A stretch of DNA of 10,730 bases from Peptoniphilaceae bacterium (lineage in GTDB: Bacteria; Bacillota; Clostridia; Tissierellales; Peptoniphilaceae). The stretch spans positions 1-10,730 of the forward strand of contig JASBZD010000039.1 in the NCBI GenBank assembly GCA_029983595.1, given 5' to 3'. The notes below the pieces were generated by a model. That model made no database searches and was not told the origin of the DNA. It was given only the letters and a program-made list of their open reading frames with translations. Below, piece by piece: positions 4,690 through 10,730 of the stretch; the first letter of the stretch is position 1; each line of letters begins with the position of its first letter. The position numbers and the translations under genes were made by a program.

Positions 4690-5994
4690 TTACCCAAATA
4701 TTTTTACTGCAGTAAATAGTATAGCTAAAATTACTAAAATTGGAGATAAATCCTTAGATTTTCCAGTTATAACTTTTAAAACTACATATGAAACTGTACC
4801 CCAAACTATACCTTCAGCAACTGAATATCCAAATGGCATCATTACTATAGTTAAGAATGCTGGCAGCCCTTCAGATATATCTGTAAAGTCAATTTTAGTG
4901 ATAGGCTCCATCATAAATAATCCAACTATTATTAAAATAGGAGCTGTAGCTGATGCTGGAATAATTGAGAATATAGGATAAAATAATAAACTAAGTAGAA
5001 AGAAAAATGCTACTGAAACTGATGTAAGTCCAGTTTTACCACCTTCTGCTACTCCTGCTGCACTTTCTACAAATGTCGTAACTGTACTAGTTCCTAATAT
5101 AGATCCTGCTACAGTAGCCACTGCATCTGCTAGTAGAGCCTGTTTAAGGTTAGGTAAATCTCCATCTTTATCTAGCATATTAGCCTTAGTTGAAACACCT
5201 ATAAGAGTCCCAATCGTGTCAAATACGTCTACAAATAAAAACGCAAATACTACTAATACCATATCAAACGTAAATATTTTATCAAATTCTAATGACATAA
5301 AAACTGGCTCGATTGATGGCGGTGCAGAAATTATGCTAGTTGGTAATTTAGTAACTCCTAAAATAATAGCTAAAACTGTAGATGCTAATATACCTATTAA
5401 AAGTGATCCACGAACATTTTTTATCGATAAAAATCCTACTAAAATTATCCCAAAAATAGTAACTAATGCCTCTGGTGTTGTGAGGCTTCCAGCAGCTAGC
5501 GCTGTCCCCTTGTCAGTAACTAATATACCAGAATTTAATAGACCTATAAGAGTTATAAATAGCCCAATCCCCACAGATACTGAATTTTTAAGCGCTACTG
5601 GGAAAGCTCTAAAAATCTGCTCTCTTACGCTAAAAAATGACATTAGTATGAATATAATACCCTCTAAAAATACAGCTGTAAGAGCAAATGAATAATCATA
5701 TCCCATTCCGATAACTACAGTGTACGTAAAATAAGCATTAAGCCCCATACCTGCAGATAGGCCGAACGGATAATTAGCATATAGCCCCATAATAAGACAA
5801 CCAATTATTGACGCCAAAATCGTAGCAGTAAATACTGCCCCAAAGTCCATTCCTGCTTCAGATAAAATAGATGGATTTACTGCTAAAATATATGCCATAG
5901 TCATAAATGTAGTAAGACCAGCCATAAACTCAGTACGAGCAGTAGTGCCATTTTCTTTTAGTCTAAACTTCTTTTCTAAAAATGAATTTTCCAA
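4690..5994 (-). CDS. Purine base permease, AzgA/PbuG type (NCS2 family)
   Basis: Proton-coupled importer of hypoxanthine/guanine or adenine for purine salvage. The 434-residue length and about 12-14 membrane spans fit the AzgA-like branch. Family marks are the N-terminal TEFMAGLTTFMTMAYILAVNP (21-41), the substrate-site region NYPFGLSAGMGLNAYF (74-89), VDVFDTIGTLIGV (255-267), and TTFVESAAGVAEGGKTG (306-322). Which base is preferred cannot be read from sequence. The start codon is TTG (5992-5994): a perfect AGGAGG lies eight bases upstream at 6003-6008, and there is no ATG until residue 24, inside the conserved N-terminus. The leader is only about 20 bases, too short for the purine riboswitch often found before such genes. 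Single-gene unit with its own promoter and terminator. Confidence 0.92.
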   Translation of the reverse strand: MENSFLEKKFRLKENGTTARTEFMAGLTTFMTMAYILAVNPSILSEAGMDFGAVFTATILASIIGCLIMGLYANYPFGLSAGMGLNAYFTYTVVIGMGYDYSFALTAVFLEGIIFILMSFFSVREQIFRAFPVALKNSVSVGIGLFITLIGLLNSGILVTDKGTALAAGSLTTPEALVTIFGIILVGFLSIKNVRGSLLIGILASTVLAIILGVTKLPTSIISAPPSIEPVFMSLEFDKIFTFDMVLVVFAFLFVDVFDTIGTLIGVSTKANMLDKDGDLPNLKQALLADAVATVAGSILGTSTVTTFVESAAGVAEGGKTGLTSVSVAFFFLLSLLFYPIFSIIPASATAPILIIVGLFMMEPITKIDFTDISEGLPAFLTIVMMPFGYSVAEGIVWGTVSYVVLKVITGKSKDLSPILVILAILFTAVKIFG

Positions 5995-6022
5995 AAATTA
6001 ATCCTCCTTAAATTACTCACCT

Positions 6023-6031
6023 ATTATATCA
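6023..6031 (-). promoter_or_regulatory. Extended -10 promoter of the purine permease gene
   Basis: The minus strand reads TGATATAAT, a consensus extended -10. The -35 region 17 bases upstream (GCGAAA) is poor and nearly touches the preceding terminator. Predicted transcription start is near 6016, about 22 bases before the TTG start codon. Confidence 0.65.
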
Positions 6032-6053
6032 CTTTAGGACTAATTTTTCGCAT

Positions 6054-6082
6054 AAAAAAACCACGTTCTATGCGTGGCTTTT
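6054..6082 (-). terminator. Intrinsic terminator after the thioesterase gene
   Basis: CCACG (6061-6065) pairs with CGTGG (6073-6077) around a 7-base loop. On the minus strand the stem can be extended by a G-U and several A-U pairs and is followed by TTTTTTT. It closes the long transcription unit that begins with the ECF genes. Confidence 0.8.
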
Positions 6083-6089
6083 AAAAATT

Positions 6090-6509
6090 TTATTCAAAAG
6101 TTACTGGCGCTGGGTTAGATCCAGTATAAAATGTAAGCACACTAGTAGTTAGGTGGTGTTTAAGCTGGTCAAAAATATCTACTTGGACTCTATAAATTTT
6201 ATTTCCCTTGCTTACAGTTTTTGCATATGCATAAAGTGTCTCTACATTAGCACCCGCTTGAAGAAACTCAATATTTGCATTTACTGTAGTAACGTTATAC
6301 CCATGACTTCTCGCACACGCTCCCCCTACGGTATCAGCTAGTGTAAATAGCATCCCACCGTGGATAATGCTCATTGAGTTAAAATGTTCTGTATTTACCT
6401 GAACTTCTGCCTCTGCACATCCTTCTTTTATTTTTGTGATTTTTATGCCACAGAATTCAGAAAATCCTCCTTCATTATTTCGTTTTTCTATTAATTTATC
6501 ATAATCCAT
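6090..6509 (-). CDS. PaaI-type hotdog-fold thioesterase
   Basis: Predicted cytoplasmic acyl-CoA thioesterase of the PaaI/YdiI group. Counting from the chosen start (139 residues), the family motif is HGGMLFTLAD at 50-59: HGG lies on the central hotdog helix, and D59 is in the position of the usual catalytic acidic residue. The beta-sheet segments VNANIEFLQAG (76-86) and IYRVQVDIFD follow. The length is normal for a single hotdog domain acting as a dimer or tetramer. Two ATG codons lie six bases apart at the start. The Shine-Dalgarno AAAGAGGG (6516-6523) directly touches the upstream ATG (6513-6515) but sits six bases from the second (6507-6509), so the second is preferred. It follows the exporter gene by 65 bases with no obvious promoter or terminator between, so it is probably the last gene of the ECF-truA transcript. 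The acyl-CoA substrate cannot be told. Confidence 0.88.
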   Translation of the reverse strand: MDYDKLIEKRNNEGGFSEFCGIKITKIKEGCAEAEVQVNTEHFNSMSIIHGGMLFTLADTVGGACARSHGYNVTTVNANIEFLQAGANVETLYAYAKTVSKGNKIYRVQVDIFDQLKHHLTTSVLTFYTGSNPAPVTFE

Positions 6510-6574
6510 TTTCATCCCTCTTTAATTTTTAAAAATCTAATAAAATATCTATACCCAGAATCGAAAAAATAAAA

Positions 6575-7489
6575 TTAATTTTTTGGTCGTTTAATTTTTC
6601 TAAAGTTTTCATTTGAATATAGCTCTCTAGTTATGCGTTCATAACTTTTTTCTGGAAGTGTTTTAAAACTCTCCATATATTTTATAAAATCCCCCACATA
6701 ATTTATATCCTCGCCCAGATATTCGCTAGTAAGCCTATCGATGTTTATCTTAGTATCACATTTACATACGCTTTTATCACAATTTATGCAGTTAGCTAAA
6801 TTTTTAGAAATCTCAGCTATATAATAATCTTCTTTCCTCTTATCGTTTGTACCGATAATACCAAATGCAAAAAATACTATTAATAAGAAAACTAACGCAA
6901 AATAAATAGTAGAAATATTAAATACATTAAAACTACTATATAATGCAATCAGCCCAAAAATCAAGAAAAATACCGAAGCTATAAAATTTAGCGTAACTTC
7001 TGGTATTTTTTTCTTTAAAATTCTTCCCACATATATCCCAATTATAGAAACTAAAAGCATAGCAGAAAAAGTAGCTATAAAAATTAGTAATTTATTAGAA
7101 GATTTAGCACCCATCGTCATAGCAAGAATCTGGGTCTTATCTCCTAACTCCCCTACAAAAAATGTCATCGCAATTGTGAGAATTGGTCCAAAAGCTCTAG
7201 TTTTTACCTCATCTTCATCTTCTCCAAACTCTAATTTTAAACTAGATAAACCTAAGATAATAAATATTATTGCCGATGCTAATTTAATATATTTTAAATC
7301 TATGTAGCTAGCTAAAATACTAGCAAAAATTATAGCTAGACCATGATTTAGCGCTATACCTATTGCGACTCCCGCCATAACTGTAGAAAGTGGATACATA
7401 GTCGCAAATGTCAAAGCTAGAAGCTGAGACTTATCTCCCATCTCAGCTAAAAATACTAATATAAATGCCTCAAAAAACTCTTTTAACAA
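6575..7489 (-). CDS. GDT1/TMEM165 (UPF0016)-family cation exporter with Cys-bearing tail
   Basis: Membrane cation/proton exchanger; bacterial relatives export Mn2+ and eukaryotic ones move Mn2+/Ca2+. The 304-residue protein shows the duplicated signature of the family: EMGDKSQLLAL (16-26) and ELGDKTQILAM (114-124), each in the first helix of a three-helix half. An acidic loop (EFGEDEDEV, 87-95) joins the halves. A seventh hydrophobic span lies at about 195-214. Residues 215-304 form a charged cytosolic tail with CxxCxxxxCxC (C234, C237, C242, C244). Most bacterial members end near 190-230 residues, so the tail is unusual. The start is TTG at 7487-7489 with GAGGGG five bases upstream; no ATG is available before the first signature motif except M17 within it. 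It follows truA by 15 bases and is almost certainly cotranscribed with it. Confidence 0.87.
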   Translation of the reverse strand: MLKEFFEAFILVFLAEMGDKSQLLALTFATMYPLSTVMAGVAIGIALNHGLAIIFASILASYIDLKYIKLASAIIFIILGLSSLKLEFGEDEDEVKTRAFGPILTIAMTFFVGELGDKTQILAMTMGAKSSNKLLIFIATFSAMLLVSIIGIYVGRILKKKIPEVTLNFIASVFFLIFGLIALYSSFNVFNISTIYFALVFLLIVFFAFGIIGTNDKRKEDYYIAEISKNLANCINCDKSVCKCDTKINIDRLTSEYLGEDINYVGDFIKYMESFKTLPEKSYERITRELYSNENFRKIKRPKN

Positions 7490-7504
7490 AAAATCCCCTC
7501 TTAA

Positions 7505-8239
7505 TTAATATTTAACTTCCATAAGATATAAACCCGATGCAGGAGCTGTATACCCTGACGCATCACGCCGCTTTTCATCCATTGCTTTTTTTAAAAAATC
7601 TATAGGAAGTTTTCCACGACCTATATCGCACAAACTCCCCACTATTATACGGATCATATTTCTTAAAAATGCTTTACCATGAAAATCTATATATAAAAAG
7701 TCGCCATCTCTTTTTACACTAGCCGAATAAACTTCACGTATAGCATCTTTTACCTCGCTATCTCTTCCCATAAAAGATGTAAAATCATGCTCGCCAATTA
7801 TATATTTTAGCGCCTCATTCATCAGATTTTCATCAAGTTTATGAGGATAACAATAACTAAAATCGCCGTAGATAGCCGATCTATAGCGATTATTATAAAT
7901 TATATATCTATACACTTTAGACTTAGCTGAAAACCTTGCATGAAAATCATAAGGGACTACCTTAGCAGAACTTATGCTAATATCTTCTGGCAGATGATAA
8001 TTTAAAACTTTAGGAAGATTTCCTATATCTATCTTATTATCTGCATAAAAACTTATTACTTGCCCAAATGCATGGACTCCCGCATCTGTGCGTCCAGCAT
8101 AGACTAGCTTTATATCATTATTAAAAGTCTTATATAAAGCTTTTTCTAGCTCGCCTTCTATAGTTGGTACGTCAGGTTGTTTTTGAAATCCTGAATAATT
8201 TTTGCCAATATATTCTACCTCTAGAGCTATATTGTCCAT
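7505..8239 (-). CDS. truA: tRNA pseudouridine(38-40) synthase TruA
   Basis: Isomerises uridines 38-40 in the anticodon arm of many tRNAs, which stabilises the arm and helps keep reading frame. The 244-residue length is standard. The catalytic aspartate is D52 in AGRTDAGVHA (48-57). Other family marks are FHARFSAK (99-106), Y110 within KVYRYI, and FLRNMIRIIVG (191-201). The ATG overlaps the end of ecfT by 13 bases; the upstream GGCGAAAG is a weak ribosome site, so translation is likely coupled to ecfT. An ecfA1-ecfA2-ecfT-truA order is common in Firmicutes, often just after the ribosomal-protein cluster. Confidence 0.96.
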   Translation of the reverse strand: MDNIALEVEYIGKNYSGFQKQPDVPTIEGELEKALYKTFNNDIKLVYAGRTDAGVHAFGQVISFYADNKIDIGNLPKVLNYHLPEDISISSAKVVPYDFHARFSAKSKVYRYIIYNNRYRSAIYGDFSYCYPHKLDENLMNEALKYIIGEHDFTSFMGRDSEVKDAIREVYSASVKRDGDFLYIDFHGKAFLRNMIRIIVGSLCDIGRGKLPIDFLKKAMDEKRRDASGYTAPASGLYLMEVKY

Positions 8240-9039
8240 AAAAATCTTTCGCCTAAAACTACAGATATTATTAAGATAGTCATAATTATAAATACTACTA
8301 TATCAGTATTATTTAATTTCAACGGATGAAGCTTAGTACGTCCCTCATCCCCATTATAGCATCTAGCCTCCATAGCTATCGCCAGTTCATCAGCTCGTTC
8401 TAAAGCGTTTATTAAAAGTGGCACAATTAAAGGCACCATGCTCTTAGCTCTAGTAATTAGATTTTTAGACTCAAAATTGGCACCACGCGCTAATTGTGCT
8501 TTCATTATTTTATCAGTCTCTTCAATAAGTGTCGGAATAAATCTTAAAGCAATAGTTATCATCATCGCTATTTCATGAGATGGAAGCCCAATTTTTTTAA
8601 ATGGTTTTAAAGTCCCTTCTATCCCGTCAGTAAGCTGGACTGGAGAAGTCGTAAGAGTTAAAAGACTAGTCCCCATAACTAATAAAGTAAGTCTTAGAGG
8701 CATTTTAATAGATAAATCTATAGCCTCATCTGTTATTTTAATTATCCCATACTCAAATACTACATTGCCAGCCGTTGTAAATAAAAGGTTAATTATAATA
8801 GTAATTATAATAATATATCTAAGCGGTTTGAGTCCCTTTAAAATCATTTTAAATGGAACTTTTGAAAGATAAGCTATTAAAAAAACAAAAATAAACTCTA
8901 TCGCATAACTAATATATGAATTTACAAAAAATATAGAAATTATAAAAATAAATGATATTAAAATTTTTATTCTAGGATCTAGTTTATGAACCATAGAACC
9001 AGTGGGATAATATTGTCCTAACGTAACATCTTTAAGCAT
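8227..9039 (-). CDS. ecfT: ECF transporter transmembrane scaffold protein EcfT
   Basis: Membrane scaffold that couples the two ATPases to exchangeable substrate-binding S components in energy-coupling-factor vitamin or metal importers. The 270-residue protein has an N-terminal cytosolic stretch, hydrophobic segments at about 25-58, 72-90, 113-132 and 245-263, and the long cytosolic coupling helices. The two Ala-Arg coupling motifs are LARGANF (183-189) and EARCYNGDEGRT (224-235); ARC in place of ARG in the second is a frequent variant. ATG start with GAGGG four bases upstream; it overlaps the end of ecfA2 by 8 bases. No S component is encoded in the window, as expected for a shared (group II) module. 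Confidence 0.95.
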   Translation of the reverse strand: MLKDVTLGQYYPTGSMVHKLDPRIKILISFIFIISIFFVNSYISYAIEFIFVFLIAYLSKVPFKMILKGLKPLRYIIIITIIINLLFTTAGNVVFEYGIIKITDEAIDLSIKMPLRLTLLVMGTSLLTLTTSPVQLTDGIEGTLKPFKKIGLPSHEIAMMITIALRFIPTLIEETDKIMKAQLARGANFESKNLITRAKSMVPLIVPLLINALERADELAIAMEARCYNGDEGRTKLHPLKLNNTDIVVFIIMTILIISVVLGERFLWTI

Positions 9040-9898
9040 TTTTATCCCTCATATCTAAATATCTTTCTATTTCTATCTTTGCATCTTCCACAACTATAAT
9101 TTCATCTGATATATCCATACCACGTGATTTTAAAAGTTTCATAAAACTTCTAATAACAGGTGCGCGTAACCCCATATTTATAAGCTCATCATCTCTTTTA
9201 AAAATCTCCATAGGTATATCATCCATAGCGACTTTTCCATGATCCATTACGATAATTCTATCTACAAGTCTTGCCACATCTTCCATAGAGTGTGAAACTA
9301 TAATTACAGTAATACCTAGATTTTTATGGATTTTAGTAAGTTCATCAAAAATCTCATCTCGCCCGCTAGGATCTAGCCCCGCTGCAGGCTCATCTAGAAC
9401 TAACACATCTGGATTCATAGCAAGTATACCAGCTATAGCTACACGTCTTTTCTCGCCCCCAGACAAATCAAATGGACTTTTATCCTTAAATATTTCATAA
9501 TCTAGCCCCACTCTTTGCATAGAGTCTTTTACTCTAATAGCTATCTCCTCTTCAGATAGGCCAAGATTACGAGGACCATATGAGATATCTTTTTCAATCG
9601 TATCTTCAAAAAGCTGATATTCCGGATATTGAAAAACTAGTCCGATTTTTTGACGCACTAAAGTAAGGTCAGCTTTTTCAGACTTTGTCGACTGACCCTC
9701 TACTAAAACCTCTCCCTCATCTGGAAAAACTAAACCATTAAACTGCTGAATAAGAGTGGATTTTCCAGATCCAGTATGCCCAATAATAGCAATAAACTCG
9801 CCTTCATTTATCTTAAGATTGATATTATCTAAAGCCTTAACTTCAAAAGGAGTACCTCTATTATAGTAGTAATCTACATTTTTTAATTCTAACAACAT
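9032..9898 (-). CDS. ecfA2: ECF transporter ATPase EcfA2
   Basis: One of two ATP-binding subunits that dimerise beneath EcfT and drive substrate uptake. All ABC motifs are intact: Walker A GHTGSGKST (40-48), Q-loop Q90 in VFQYPEYQLFEDT, signature LSGGEKRRVAIAG (145-157), Walker B VLVLDE (165-170, catalytic E170), D-loop GLDP, and switch H203. The YPEYQLF segment after the Q-loop is characteristic of EcfA2. The C-terminal part (about 225-288) is the ECF-type dimerisation extension. Its ATG overlaps the end of ecfA1 by 10 bases. The nearest good ribosome site, GAGGAG, is about 14 bases upstream, rather far, which suggests coupled translation. Confidence 0.95.
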   Translation of the reverse strand: MLLELKNVDYYYNRGTPFEVKALDNINLKINEGEFIAIIGHTGSGKSTLIQQFNGLVFPDEGEVLVEGQSTKSEKADLTLVRQKIGLVFQYPEYQLFEDTIEKDISYGPRNLGLSEEEIAIRVKDSMQRVGLDYEIFKDKSPFDLSGGEKRRVAIAGILAMNPDVLVLDEPAAGLDPSGRDEIFDELTKIHKNLGITVIIVSHSMEDVARLVDRIIVMDHGKVAMDDIPMEIFKRDDELINMGLRAPVIRSFMKLLKSRGMDISDEIIVVEDAKIEIERYLDMRDKNA

Positions 9899-10725
9899 AT
9901 TTTTTCTGCTAACTCCTCAAAAGTCAATAATTTATAATCATCTATATAACCATCTTTATAAAGCTCAAATGCAAGTTCAGTAACCTCTGGAGAAGCTAGT
10001 CTATTAGCTTTTAAAATATCCACATTAGAAAATACTTCTCTAGGAGTACCCTGAAGAAGAATCTCGCCTTTATTTAAAACTATTATCCTATCAGCCTCTA
10101 CAGTCTCTTCCATATTATGAGTAATTAATAAAATAGTCTTATTCTCCTCACGATTAAGTCGATAAATCGTCTCAATTACTTCAGCTCGCCCATTAGGATC
10201 AAGCATCGCAGTAGGCTCATCAAGGATTATGCAACTTGGGTCCATTGCTAAAATTCCAGCTATAGCTATACGCTGTTTTTGACCACCAGATAGAAGATTC
10301 GTCCCATGAAACTTATATCTTTCCATATTAACCACACCTAGAGCGTAATCGACAAGATTTTCAATCTCCTTAGATGGAACACCAAGGTTTTCTGGCCCAA
10401 AAGCTATTTCTTCCTCTACTATAGTCGTAACAATCTGGTTATCGGGATTTTGAAAAACCATTCCAGCAGCCCTTCTTATATCCCATATATTCTCTTCATC
10501 GCGAGTGTTCATCCCATCTATATAGATATCTCCTTCGGTAGGGATAAAAATATTATTTAAAAGTTTCGCAAGAGTAGATTTACCAGAACCATTATGGCCT
10601 ATAATAGCGACAAACTCGCCCTTATAAATCTCAAGATCTATATTTTTAAGAGCATATTTTTCGTCATCTTCACTATATTTATAACTTAGATTATTTATTT
10701 TAATCATCGGCACATCTTTATTCAT
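9889..10725 (-). CDS. ecfA1: ECF transporter ATPase EcfA1
   Basis: Partner ATPase of EcfA2. Motifs are complete: Walker A GHNGSGKST (43-51), Q-loop Q92 in MVFQNPDNQIVT (the NPDNQ form marks EcfA1), signature LSGGQKQRIAIAG (145-157), Walker B CIILDE (165-170), D-loop MLDP, and switch H203 in THNMEE. The C-terminal extension ends in KICC. The upstream region lies outside the window, so the start is uncertain: the first ATG (10723-10725) has only five visible bases before it, and a second ATG at residue 7 (10705-10707) begins MIKINNLSYKY, which aligns better with the usual family N-terminus but has no good ribosome site. The promoter must lie beyond the window edge; rplQ is a common upstream neighbour but is not seen. 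Confidence 0.94.
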   Translation of the reverse strand: MNKDVPMIKINNLSYKYSEDDEKYALKNIDLEIYKGEFVAIIGHNGSGKSTLAKLLNNIFIPTEGDIYIDGMNTRDEENIWDIRRAAGMVFQNPDNQIVTTIVEEEIAFGPENLGVPSKEIENLVDYALGVVNMERYKFHGTNLLSGGQKQRIAIAGILAMDPSCIILDEPTAMLDPNGRAEVIETIYRLNREENKTILLITHNMEETVEADRIIVLNKGEILLQGTPREVFSNVDILKANRLASPEVTELAFELYKDGYIDDYKLLTFEELAEKICC

Positions 10726-10730
10726 TCTAT

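Noticed and set aside
5994..6030. Purine riboswitch before the purine permease gene
   Set aside because: The distance from the predicted transcription start to the TTG codon is only about 22 bases, and a terminator lies just upstream of the promoter; there is no room for the aptamer.

Overview
The window looks like the chromosome of an AT-rich, Gram-positive, anaerobic Firmicute (Bacillota). Pointers are the class of energy-coupling-factor (ECF) transporter module next to truA, strong AGGAGG-type ribosome binding sites, a lipoprotein thioredoxin, and ferredoxin-like membrane proteins of a type common in Clostridia and Tissierellia. The style of the EcfA1 protein and the small CD1871A-type CXXC protein lean towards Clostridia/Tissierellia rather than Bacilli; the species cannot be named. 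All eleven genes read on the minus strand, so transcription runs from high to low coordinates. No mobile-element gene, tRNA, rRNA or CRISPR array was seen.

Region A (10725 to 6050) is one long, tightly packed run: ecfA1, ecfA2, ecfT and truA overlap one another by 8-13 bases. They are followed 15 bases later by a GDT1/TMEM165-type cation exporter with an unusual cysteine-bearing tail, and then by a PaaI-type hotdog thioesterase closed by a hairpin terminator. The ECF genes supply the energising half of vitamin/metal importers; truA is a tRNA pseudouridine synthase that is a frequent passenger of this module.

Region B (6050 to 2998) holds two single-gene transcription units, each with its own promoter and terminator: an AzgA/PbuG-type purine base permease (TTG start) and a YuiF/NhaC-like Na+/H+ antiporter-family protein whose promoter contains a near-match to a CcpA cre box.

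Region C (2993 to 1286) is a three-gene redox operon: a TlpA-like thioredoxin lipoprotein, a 48-residue membrane microprotein ending in a CXXC motif, and a polytopic NapH/YccM-like 4Fe-4S protein. The genes are coupled by overlaps, and the promoter region carries a 9-bp inverted repeat that could be an operator. The microprotein is short and overlaps both neighbours, so it is easily missed.

Region D (1285 to 710) is non-coding and contains a two-copy direct repeat with a 102-base period plus a related inverted copy, forming a loose palindrome; this is the least explained DNA here. Region E (791 to 1) is a stand-alone gene for a cysteine-free ribosomal protein S4 with a clear sigma-A-type promoter, a leader hairpin abutting its Shine-Dalgarno sequence, and a strong terminator.

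Overall the window is mostly ordinary housekeeping and transport. The points worth a second look are the redox trio with its microprotein, the repeat/palindrome block, the Cys-tailed GDT1 exporter, and the S4 leader.
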